DNA of 38,990 nucleotides from Ramlibacter sp. (GTDB taxonomy: Bacteria; Pseudomonadota; Gammaproteobacteria; Burkholderiales; Burkholderiaceae_C): assembly GCA_019449555.1 (NCBI GenBank), contig JAGRPN010000109.1, forward strand, positions 1-38,990, read 5' to 3'. Both the position numbers and the translations under genes were made by a program. The first letter of the stretch is position 1. The number at the start of each line of letters is the position of its first letter. This document shows, piece after piece, positions 1 through 6,247 of this stretch. Under the pieces are notes generated by a model that saw nothing but the letters and a program-made list of their open reading frames with translations, ran no database searches and was not told the origin of the DNA.

Positions 1-673
1 CGGAGCGCTGGATCGAGTTCATGCAGTCGTTCGGGCAGCCCGAGAACGTGAACGTGAACTTGTAGGGCAGCGCCGGGCGGTGGATGTCGTCGGTGAAGGT
101 GTTGATCACCGTGCGATGCGCCCGCGCCTCGTCGTAGCAGCTCTGCTCGCAGCGCGCCGCGCCCACGCAGCTCATCGACGTGCGCACGGCGGGGCCGGCG
201 CCGCCGAGGTCGAAGCCCAGCTCGTTGAGCTCGTCGAAGGCGGCCTGGACCTTGTCGGTCTTCGCGCCCTGGAACATGATGTCGCCCGACTGTCCGTGGA
301 AGGCGATCAGGCCGGAGCCGTGCCGCTCCCAGATGTCGCACATCTGGCGCAGCACCGTCGTCGTGTAGTGCATCCCGGGGGGCGGCTGCACCCGCAGCGT
401 GTGGAACTCCGCCGCGTCGGGGAACACCGGCTTCTCGTTCTCGTCCTTGAGCTCGGTGAAGCGCGGAATCACGCCGCCGCCATAGCCGAAGACGCCGACC
501 GTGCCGCCCTTCCAGTAGCCCTTCTTGGTGCGGTACGACGTCTCGAGCGTGCCCAGTACGTCGACCATGTAATCCTTGTCCTTCGCCAGGCGCTTGAGCC
601 CCGTGACGAAACTCGGCCATGGCCCGCCCTCGAGCTGGTCGAGCATCGGCGTTTCATGCATCTTTTTGGCCAT
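1..673 (-). CDS. dsrA: Dissimilatory sulfite reductase alpha subunit DsrA, partial (C-terminus beyond the window)
   Basis: Reading the minus strand from the ATG at 673 gives 224 codons that run off the left edge. The N-terminus (MAKKMHETPMLDQLEGGPWP) and later segments resemble DsrA throughout. Siroheme/4Fe-4S ligand motifs are visible: a CX5C motif (CVGAARC) followed by an SGCPNDC (CX3C) motif. DsrAB reduces sulfite to the sulfide level in sulfate reducers or runs in reverse in sulfur oxidisers, in the cytoplasm. The tusA-dsrE2 genes 7 kb away and the betaproteobacterial background favour the oxidative (rDsr) direction, but this is inference. An AGGAGA ribosome-binding site lies just upstream of the ATG. 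dsrB and the rest of the locus would lie to the left of the window. Confidence in the family is high; confidence in the direction of catalysis is moderate. Confidence 0.93.
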   Translation of the reverse strand, partial: MAKKMHETPMLDQLEGGPWPSFVTGLKRLAKDKDYMVDVLGTLETSYRTKKGYWKGGTVGVFGYGGGVIPRFTELKDENEKPVFPDAAEFHTLRVQPPPGMHYTTTVLRQMCDIWERHGSGLIAFHGQSGDIMFQGAKTDKVQAAFDELNELGFDLGGAGPAVRTSMSCVGAARCEQSCYDEARAHRTVINTFTDDIHRPALPYKFTFTFSGCPNDCMNSIQRS

Positions 674-803
674 GTGCTTGTCTCCTGGCGCGGTGTGGAT
701 GGGTCGCCCTGCCGCGGGCTCTGGGAATGGAATCCTCCATGCGCAAGGCCTTGCGCGCCATCACCCTCGTTGATTAGTCGGGCCGTCCGGAAGGGGCAGT
801 CGG

Positions 804-822
804 CCCCTACCCGAAAGGGGTA
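804..822. promoter_or_regulatory. Candidate palindromic operator between dsrA and the divergent operon
   Basis: The 225-bp region between the divergent dsrA (start 673) and the small gene at 899 holds an inverted repeat, CCCC TACCCGAAA GGGG with flanking TA. It could be a regulator site shared by both promoters. I see no convincing sigma-70 boxes. The assignment rests only on position and symmetry. Confidence 0.25.
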
Positions 823-898
823 TCCCGCGCTCACCCGCAGCGGGGATGGACGGGCGGGTGCCGCATCGCGCTCAATCGCGGGACTGCGGACACACCCC

Positions 899-1114
899 AT
901 GACGCGCCCACCATCCCTCGCCAAATTGCGCGTGCCCCTGGGCGGGCAGGAGATCGAACTGCAGCAGATCGACAGCGAAGCCGGCGGCATGAGCCTGCTG
1001 CGCACGCGCATCCGCGAGGGCAGCCGCTTCACCGTGTTCGACATCGACCCGATCACCGCCGAGCAGTGGGGCGAGGCGATGTTGCGATGGGCGTGCTCGC
1101 AAGTGAGGGAATGA
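899..1114 (+). CDS. Conserved-looking 71-aa protein, first gene of the operon divergent from dsrA
   Basis: The ATG at 899 gives a 71-residue soluble protein (MTRPPSLAKLRVPLGGQEIE...) with no signal peptide, no membrane segment and one Cys near the end. The alternation of charged and hydrophobic residues suggests a small alpha/beta fold. An in-frame reading extends far upstream, but that part is low-complexity and overlaps dsrA on the other strand, so the ATG at 899 is the reasonable start. Its stop lies 4 bp before the GTG of the Cas6-like gene, so the two are almost certainly co-transcribed. I do not recognise a named family with confidence. Its position between dsrA and a DsrC homologue suggests a role linked to sulfur metabolism, by association only. 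Confidence 0.65.
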   Translation: MTRPPSLAKLRVPLGGQEIELQQIDSEAGGMSLLRTRIREGSRFTVFDIDPITAEQWGEAMLRWACSQVRE

Positions 1115-1118
1115 AGGC

Positions 1119-1727
1119 GTGGACGCGCAGGCCGAGATGATCGACGTAGCGTTCGCGCTGGAAGGCGAGACCCTGCCGTACGAGCACCGCTACGCCCTGG
1201 CTGAAGCGCTGCAACGCGCGCTGCCCTGGCTGGAGAGCGAACCCCGCGCCGGCGTGCACCGCCTCAATCTCGTGCGCAGCGGCAGCGGCGCGGAACTCAT
1301 TTCGCGGCGCACCCGATTGATGCTGCGCGTGCCGCGCAGCCGCGCCGACGACACGTGCGCGCTCGCCGGCGCCCGGCTCGAACTGGGCGCCGATCGCGTG
1401 CGCGCCGGGCGCGCGCAGCCGCGCGAGCTGCTGCCGCACGGCACGCTCTATGCCGGCCTGGTGGCGGCGGACAGCCCCGACGAAGCGGCGTTCCTGGAAC
1501 GCATTCAGGGCGAGCTGGACGCGATGGGCGTGCGTGCCCAGCCGGTATGCGGCCGCTGGCAAGCGGCGGAAGCGGGCCGCCTGCTCGGCTGCAGCCTGAT
1601 GCTGACGGGGCTGGACCCGGTGCAGTCGCTTCGCCTGCTGCAGCAGGGGCTGGGACGCCACCGCCGGCTCGGCTGCGGCCTGTTCGTTCCGCACCGGTCG
1701 GCCGCCGCTGTCGGCACGCCCGCCTGA
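1119..1727 (+). CDS. Cas6/Cmx6-like (type I-MYXAN) endoribonuclease homologue
   Basis: This 202-aa protein has the layout of Cmx6, the Cas6 variant of the MYXAN CRISPR subtype. It has an N-terminal hydrophobic strand followed by LEGETLPYEHRYALAEAL, a central LMLRVP and ELLPHGTLYAGLV, and a C-terminal segment SLMLTGLDPVQSLRLLQQGL that leads into GRHRRLGCGLFVPH. The Gly-rich end is the hallmark of the Cas6 ferredoxin-like fold that binds and cuts hairpin RNA. His in YEHRYAL is a possible catalytic residue (inference). The GTG at 1119 has a GAGG ribosome site; an ATG at 1137 would start exactly at the conserved strand and is an alternative. No CRISPR array and no other cas gene is present in the window. 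The gene sits in a sulfur-linked operon, so its RNA target is unknown. Confidence 0.8.
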   Translation: MDAQAEMIDVAFALEGETLPYEHRYALAEALQRALPWLESEPRAGVHRLNLVRSGSGAELISRRTRLMLRVPRSRADDTCALAGARLELGADRVRAGRAQPRELLPHGTLYAGLVAADSPDEAAFLERIQGELDAMGVRAQPVCGRWQAAEAGRLLGCSLMLTGLDPVQSLRLLQQGLGRHRRLGCGLFVPHRSAAAVGTPA

Positions 1728-1755
1728 GCCACCCCAGCGAAAGGAGACCAAGCGC

Positions 1756-2166
1756 ATGGCATACGTCGTGAACGGCGAGGACCTCGGAACCGACGAGCAG
1801 GGGTTCCTGCTGGCGCCGGATTATCGCGACGCAGTGGTGCGCGCGATAGCGTCCGCCGAAGGCATCGCGCTGACCGAAAAATTGGGGTCAGATTCCAATT
1901 TCGCTGCGGCGCGACGCGCCGCCGGCCAGCAGGCCTTGAGCAACGGCTCCGCGAATTTGGAATCCGACCCCAATTTTTCCTACCTGCGCGACCAGTACCG
2001 CGAGCACGGCCACACGCCGAACTTCCGCAACATGCTCAAGGACCTCGGCGAGGTGCTGCCGGGCTGCGACAGCAAGTCGCTGTACGCGCTATTTCCCACC
2101 GGCCCCGCCAAACAGGGCGCCAAGGTGGCGGGGCTGCCGCAGCCGCTGGGCAAAGGCGGGTACTAA
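1756..2166 (+). CDS. DsrC/TusE-family protein lacking both redox cysteines (RspA-like), with an in-frame repeat insertion
   Basis: This 136-aa protein shows the DsrC family pattern: an N-terminal VNGEDLGTDEQGFL, then YLRDQYREHGHTPNFRNMLK and the C-terminal LYALFPTGPAKQGAKVAGLP. In DsrC the last segment holds a Cys where this protein has Ala (KQGAK) and a penultimate Cys where it has Gly-Gly-Tyr. Both redox cysteines are therefore absent, which matches the RspA subgroup, proposed to be regulatory rather than a sulfur carrier. One other Cys occurs in LPGCDS. Between ALTE and YLRDQY, family members have a short helix of the His-Trp type. Here about 33 residues (KLGSDSNF...LESDPNFS) are instead encoded by a palindromic repeat (1876-1979), making the protein longer than the usual roughly 110 aa. 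An AAAGGAGA ribosome site precedes the ATG. The insertion may impair the fold. Confidence 0.85.
   Translation: MAYVVNGEDLGTDEQGFLLAPDYRDAVVRAIASAEGIALTEKLGSDSNFAAARRAAGQQALSNGSANLESDPNFSYLRDQYREHGHTPNFRNMLKDLGEVLPGCDSKSLYALFPTGPAKQGAKVAGLPQPLGKGGY
1876..1979. repeat. REP-like palindromic element inside the dsrC-family gene
   Basis: Arms at 1876-1904 and 1951-1979 are inverted repeats matching at 27 of 29 positions, with a core GGGGTCAGATTCCAA in one orientation. The 46-bp spacer contains a second palindrome (GGCGCGACGCGCC). The same arm sequence and the same internal palindrome occur again at 18887-18983 in an intergenic region, which identifies this as a dispersed element rather than native coding sequence. 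It is read in frame without a stop. Confidence 0.85.
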
Positions 2167-2180
2167 CCCGGAGACGAACG

Positions 2181-2831
2181 ATGGCGCTGCCCAGCCCGCC
2201 GACGCCGCGTCTGAAGACGCACTGGTTCCGCCATGGGGCGAGCCGCGGCGCCGCGCAGCAGGCGAGCGCCGCCGCCTTCATCGTGTGGCGCGTCGCACGC
2301 CATACGCTGGACCGCACGCGCCATGCGGGCTTCGCCGTGGAGGTCGGGCCGCCCTATTTCCAGTTCCTGCGCGAGGTGCTCGCTTTCCTGGTGGCGATCG
2401 CCGACCGGATCGCATTCGCGCGGCTGGCGCCCACCGCTCGCGCGGAGTTCACGGCGGCGCTGGTGCACCACCTGGCGCGCATCCTGCAGGACAGCGAGGA
2501 CGACCTCATCGGGGCGGCGGCGCCGGGCCGGCCCTCGCATGGCGACAGTTTCATCGACCTGGTCAACGAACTGGCCGGGCACTACGCGGAGTTCGGCGCC
2601 GACCCCACCGACAAGTGCGCGCCGGGCGGCTTCGCGCCCGGGTTCGCGTTCGTGCGCTACCTGGGCACGCGGCTGGAGCCGACGCTGCCGCCCGAGGATC
2701 GCCGCTGGATCCTCGACCAGGTGATGGCGGTGCAAGCGCCCGAAGCCGTCGCCATGCTGCAGCAGTCATTGCGCGACCTGTTCGAGCCACCGGCGCGCGC
2801 CTCGCGCCGCGCGGCCCTCACCGGTGACTGA
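2181..2831 (+). CDS. Hypothetical 216-aa helical protein in the Cas6-DsrC operon
   Basis: The ATG at 2181 is preceded by CCCGGAGACGAACG, a good ribosome site. The protein is predicted to be mostly helical and soluble. It has no CXXC motif or signal peptide, and several hydrophobic helices (YFQFLREVLAFLVAIADRIAF) are amphipathic rather than clearly transmembrane. One Cys occurs in a DKCAPGGF segment that may form a loop. I do not recognise the family. The gene starts 14 bp after the DsrC homologue stop, and its own stop lies 4 bp before the preferred ATG of the dioxygenase gene, so it belongs to the same transcript. A partner or scaffold role is possible; nothing in the sequence shows catalysis. 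Confidence 0.7.
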   Translation: MALPSPPTPRLKTHWFRHGASRGAAQQASAAAFIVWRVARHTLDRTRHAGFAVEVGPPYFQFLREVLAFLVAIADRIAFARLAPTARAEFTAALVHHLARILQDSEDDLIGAAAPGRPSHGDSFIDLVNELAGHYAEFGADPTDKCAPGGFAPGFAFVRYLGTRLEPTLPPEDRRWILDQVMAVQAPEAVAMLQQSLRDLFEPPARASRRAALTGD

Positions 2832-2835
2832 ATTC

Positions 2836-3765
2836 ATGCAGGCCGTCGCCCTGACCCACACCACCGGCTGCCTGGCGGTGAATCCGTTCGATCTGCAAGA
2901 CGAGGCCAGCTACCGCCGCTGGCGCCACTGGAAGCTCGCGCTGCAGCCGCGCCACATCCAGGACCTGATGGTCGACGTGCGTGACCCGCGCGCACTCACG
3001 GCGGGCGAACGCACCGAGTTGCTCGCGTGCATCGCGCGCGGCGGTTGCGCGATCTACCGCTCGCGGGTGCTGGGCGACGACCCCGAGCTGCCGCGGCGCC
3101 TGGGCGAGCAATTGGGGCTGCACCGGCTGGACGCCAACTGGCTGGCCGAGGAAGACGGCGTCTCGCGCATCACGGTTTCGCGGGCCACCGATGGCCATGG
3201 CGGGTTCATCCCCTACACGGACCAGGCGATCGGCTGGCACACTGACGGCTATTACCATCCGCAGCCGCGGCGCATCCTGGGCATGGTGCTGCACTGCGTG
3301 CGGCCGGCGCGCACCGGCGGCGAGAACGCGCTGCTGGACCCGGAGCTGGCCTACATCGCGCTGCGCGACCGCTCGCCGCGTCTCGTGCAGGCGCTCAGCC
3401 AGCCCGATGCGATGACCATCCCCGCACGCTACGACGGATCGGGCGTCGCGCGTCCCGCGCAGCCGGGGCCCGTGTTCTCGCTGGACGAGCACGGCTGCCT
3501 GCACATGCGCTACACGGCGCGCACCCGCTCGATCGCATGGAAGAACGACGACGCAACGCTGGGCGCGGTGTCGCTGCTGCGCGATCTGATGAAGCAGTCG
3601 CCGGCGGTCTGGCGCGTGCGCATGGAAGCCGGCATGGGCGTCGTGGGGCACAACGTGCTGCATGATCGCAGCGCGTTCGAGGACGACCCGCAGCACCCGC
3701 GCCTGCTGCTGCGCGCGCGCTTCCTGGATCGCATCCGTCCGGAGACCTCGTGGCGCAATGGGTGA
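2836..3765 (+). CDS. TauD/TfdA-like Fe(II)/2-oxoglutarate dioxygenase
   Basis: The 309-aa product carries the facial-triad pattern of this family: HTD in IGWHTDGYY (H-x-D), a distal His in GHNVLHDRSAF, and the nearby Arg (LLLRARF) expected to hold 2-oxoglutarate. TauD-type enzymes hydroxylate small substrates, often sulfonates such as taurine, releasing sulfite. That would fit a sulfur locus, but the substrate here is not shown by the sequence. I chose the ATG at 2836, which has a weak GGTGA upstream. A GTG at 2824 that overlaps the previous gene is the alternative. The end overlaps the next gene by 16 bp, indicating tight coupling with the reductase, which could supply electrons. Confidence 0.82.
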   Translation: MQAVALTHTTGCLAVNPFDLQDEASYRRWRHWKLALQPRHIQDLMVDVRDPRALTAGERTELLACIARGGCAIYRSRVLGDDPELPRRLGEQLGLHRLDANWLAEEDGVSRITVSRATDGHGGFIPYTDQAIGWHTDGYYHPQPRRILGMVLHCVRPARTGGENALLDPELAYIALRDRSPRLVQALSQPDAMTIPARYDGSGVARPAQPGPVFSLDEHGCLHMRYTARTRSIAWKNDDATLGAVSLLRDLMKQSPAVWRVRMEAGMGVVGHNVLHDRSAFEDDPQHPRLLLRARFLDRIRPETSWRNG

Positions 3766-5225
3766 GCATCTGGCGTGCCGCGCAACTGGCCGGCGTCCCG
3801 AGGGCCGCGCTGCAGCGCCGCGTGCGCGCCGGCGAGATCGAGGAAAACGACGGCATGGTCTCCACGCAGTCGCTGCTGGCGCTCTATCCGCAATTGCAGC
3901 TGGAAACAGCGGGCCTGGCCGACCGGGTCGCGCAGATCCGCGACGAAGCGTTCGGCCGGCGCGTGCGCGAACGGCTATTGCCCAGCCAGGAAGTGCTGGC
4001 GCAGCGGCTGTTCCGGCAAAGCCAGGAGCTGGCCGACCTGCAGCGGCACCTGCAGCGCTATCACGCGCTCGTGATCTCCCTGCGCGACGAGCTGCGCCGC
4101 CACCAGCAACAGGCGGGCGGCGATGACGCGCGGCTGTTGGCGCTCGAGCGCGAACTCACCAGCGGCCTCGCCCGGGTCCTGGCCACCGAGCCCGTGGACG
4201 CGCTGCACGTGATGGACGACATGCTCAAACTGATCTCGGCGCAGGTCACGCTGCGCCCCAGCGGCCACCAGTTCACCGTGGAGGGACACGACAGCCTGTT
4301 GCAGGCGGGCCTGCGCGCCGGCATCAACCTCAACTACGGATGCGGCAACGGCAGCTGCGGCATATGCAAGGTGCGGGTGACCTCGGGCGAGGTGGCGCGC
4401 AGCGGGCACAGCGACTATCCCCTCTCGGAGGCGGAAAAGGCGCAGGGCTACGTGCTCGCCTGCGTCCATACGGCGGCCAGCAGCGAGGTAACGCTCGAGA
4501 CGCTGGAAGCCGGAGGGCCGGCCGACATTCCGCTGCAGCAGATCACGGCCACCGTGCGCGCCCTGCGCCCGCTCGGAACGGACACGATGCTGCTGCACCT
4601 GCAGACGCCCCGCACGCACCGTCTGCGCTTTCTCGCCGGGCAGTCCGTGACCCTGGCTGTAGCGGACGGCGAGAGCGCGCAGGCCCGGCATCCCGTGGCC
4701 AGCTGCCCCTGCGACGATCGCAACCTGCAGTTCTTCCTGCGCCGCGATGCGGAAGACCCCGTGGCCACCCGGCTGTTCGAGGGCCGAGTCAGGCCGGGCG
4801 ATCCGGTGACGGTGTGGGGGCCGCACGGCGAGTTCACGCTCGCCGGCGGATCGCAACCGCTGGTGTTCGTCGCCTGCGACCACGGCTTCGGGCCAGTCAG
4901 GAGCCTGATCGAGCATGCGCTCTCGCTCGACGCGGCCCCGTCGATCGCGCTGTTCTGGCTGGCAACGCGCGCGGACGGCCATTTCCTCGCCAACCAGTGC
5001 CGCGCGTGGTCGGCGGCGCTGGACCCGTTCGAGTACAACCTGTTCAGCGACAGCGACCCCGCCGCCGGCGCGCTGCAGGTGGGCCGGGCCTTGCGTGCCG
5101 ACGTGTTCCAGATCGACTGCGCGTTCTACCTTGCGGGACCGGTGGAATTCGTGATGACGATCGGGGCACAGCTCAGCGAAGCCGGCGTGCCCGAGGCGCA
5201 GATCCACACGGAGGTGCTGCCATGA
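3750..5225 (+). CDS. Fusion protein: predicted HTH and coiled coil, plant-type 2Fe-2S ferredoxin, FAD/NAD(P) reductase
   Basis: The 491-aa protein has an unusual order. Residues 5-45 look like a small helix-turn-helix or excisionase-type segment (IWRAAQLAGVPRAALQRRVR). Residues 50-140 are charged heptad-like helix, probably coiled coil. Residues 165-255 are a plant-type ferredoxin with cluster ligands C198, C203, C206 and C238 (GCGNGSCGICKV). Residues about 260-360 are an FAD-binding barrel with a degenerate RHPVASCP motif, and the C-terminus is an NAD(P) domain (VFVACDHGFGPVRS, FYLAGP). The C-terminal half matches the reductase components of oxygenases and phenol-hydroxylase-type flavoproteins. 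The GTG start at 3750 has GGAG upstream and overlaps the dioxygenase gene. It may feed electrons to that dioxygenase-like protein, or be a redox-responsive regulator; the N-terminal assignment is inference. Confidence 0.8.
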   Translation: MAQWVSIWRAAQLAGVPRAALQRRVRAGEIEENDGMVSTQSLLALYPQLQLETAGLADRVAQIRDEAFGRRVRERLLPSQEVLAQRLFRQSQELADLQRHLQRYHALVISLRDELRRHQQQAGGDDARLLALERELTSGLARVLATEPVDALHVMDDMLKLISAQVTLRPSGHQFTVEGHDSLLQAGLRAGINLNYGCGNGSCGICKVRVTSGEVARSGHSDYPLSEAEKAQGYVLACVHTAASSEVTLETLEAGGPADIPLQQITATVRALRPLGTDTMLLHLQTPRTHRLRFLAGQSVTLAVADGESAQARHPVASCPCDDRNLQFFLRRDAEDPVATRLFEGRVRPGDPVTVWGPHGEFTLAGGSQPLVFVACDHGFGPVRSLIEHALSLDAAPSIALFWLATRADGHFLANQCRAWSAALDPFEYNLFSDSDPAAGALQVGRALRADVFQIDCAFYLAGPVEFVMTIGAQLSEAGVPEAQIHTEVLP

Positions 5226-5581
5226 GCTGCGGCACCGACGCCCCGCGCGAACTGCAGGCCGATACCGGCTGCAGCGGCGGTGAATCATTCGCGCTGCGCG
5301 TGCTGGGCGAGGACATGCTGCCGGAGTTCCGCGAGGGCGACATCATCATCGTCGAACCCGACGGCGCCCTGAAGGACGGCAGCTTCGTGCTGGCGCGCCC
5401 GCAAGGGGAATGGACGCTGCGCCAGCTTGCCCGGCGCGGCGAGGCCTGGTGCCTGCGCGCGCTGAACCCCGCCCGCGGCGAGCGGCCCGAACTGCCGTTG
5501 GCGGATCTCTCCTGCGTGCACGGCGTGGTGATCCAGAAAGCCGTGCCCGGCCGAAGAAAACTCAGCAAGAGCTACCTCTGA
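5222..5581 (+). CDS. S24/LexA-fold protein lacking the catalytic Ser-Lys dyad
   Basis: The 119-aa product matches the C-terminal half of LexA/UmuD-type S24 peptidases: FALRVLGEDMLPEFREGDII, then GSFVLARPQGEWTLRQL. In active members the first motif is G-D/E-S-M-x-P with Ser as nucleophile. Here the Ser is Asp (D31). The expected downstream Lys appears to be Arg (R67). The protein is therefore probably a non-cleaving version of the fold, useful for dimerisation or ligand binding. It overlaps the preceding gene by 4 bp (ATGA), giving translational coupling with the HTH-ferredoxin-reductase protein. No DNA-binding domain is attached, so it may act with that partner (inference). Confidence 0.78.
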   Translation: MSCGTDAPRELQADTGCSGGESFALRVLGEDMLPEFREGDIIIVEPDGALKDGSFVLARPQGEWTLRQLARRGEAWCLRALNPARGERPELPLADLSCVHGVVIQKAVPGRRKLSKSYL

Positions 5582-5582
5582 C

Positions 5583-5801
5583 ATGCCTTACTTCGTCTAT
5601 GCCATCCAGCCGTTCGCCCAGCTCGAGCAGTTGGGCGAATCCCCGAGCTTTCCCGAAGCGTCGCGCCAGGCGCGCGCCTTGCGCGCAGCGCAGCCGGCCC
5701 AGCAAAACCGGCGCATCCGGATCGTGTTCGCCGACAGTCCCCTCGCCGCCGAGGACCTGCTGCTCCAGGTACGCGAGGCGCCGCCCGAAGGCGACGACTG
5801 A
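5583..5801 (+). CDS. Small 72-aa hypothetical protein
   Basis: The ATG at 5583 follows the previous stop by 1 bp. The product begins MPYFVYAIQPFAQLEQLGES, has a basic middle part and ends in an acidic tail. There are no cysteines, no membrane segment and no signal peptide. The beta strand followed by helix, and a second strand (RIRIVFADS) leading to a helix with AAEDLL, suggest a compact alpha/beta domain. I do not recognise a named family. The spacing makes it part of the same operon. Confidence 0.65.
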   Translation: MPYFVYAIQPFAQLEQLGESPSFPEASRQARALRAAQPAQQNRRIRIVFADSPLAAEDLLLQVREAPPEGDD

Positions 5802-5809
5802 GGCGCGCG

Positions 5810-6247
5810 ATGGACGAGGACATCACGGCATCGGCCTGCTGCGAGAGCGCCCAGGCGTGCGTGTTTTCCAAGGCACTCCTGGCGCGCGCCGCCAGCTGCG
5901 AGCTGTCGCAGCGGACCTGCGTCGGCGAGCGCGAGGTGCTGACCTGCGGCTCGCCGGTGGCACGCATCAATTGCGGCACGCTGGCCGCGCTGCTGCACGA
6001 GCGGGCCCGTTTCGCGCTGCGGCTGCCCGCGCCCGGCCGGCCGCTAATGCACGTGCATGCGCTGCGCTTGCAGTGCGGCGGCCTCACCGCGCTGCGGCGC
6101 GAACTCGCGGCTGCCGAGCCGGACGTGCATCGCATGGTGGCCGGCGCGCAGGAGCGGCACGGCAGCCTGGCTGCGCTCCCCTGGGAGACGCTGGTCGCCG
6201 CCATCGCGAACTGGCAGCCGCGCCGGCGCGGGATCACCCGGGACTGA
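5810..6247 (+). CDS. Cys-rich 145-aa hypothetical protein, last gene of the operon
   Basis: The ATG at 5810 starts a soluble protein with eight cysteines, at about residues 10, 11, 17, 30, 37, 46, 55 and 88. Seven of them fall in the first 55 residues (ACCESAQAC, SCELSQRTC, LTCGS, INCGT). The density suggests a metal or Fe-S site, but the spacing fits no standard ferredoxin or zinc-ribbon pattern that I recognise. The C-terminal half is helical and ends in a basic RRRGI segment. It starts 8 bp after the previous gene and ends with a 14-bp convergent overlap with yeeE. Function is unknown; a redox or metal role within the operon is an inference from the cysteines. Confidence 0.68.
   Translation: MDEDITASACCESAQACVFSKALLARAASCELSQRTCVGEREVLTCGSPVARINCGTLAALLHERARFALRLPAPGRPLMHVHALRLQCGGLTALRRELAAAEPDVHRMVAGAQERHGSLAALPWETLVAAIANWQPRRRGITRD

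Noticed and set aside
80-1114. Long plus-strand ORF covering the dsrA region and the first small gene
   Set aside because: Its first 270 residues are Ala/Arg/His-rich shadow of dsrA on the opposite strand. Only the end from the ATG at 899 looks like protein.
3975-5288. 437-aa minus-strand ORF
   Set aside because: It lies wholly opposite the HTH-ferredoxin-reductase gene, has biased composition (His, Arg, Val) and no motif. It is a GC-rich shadow.
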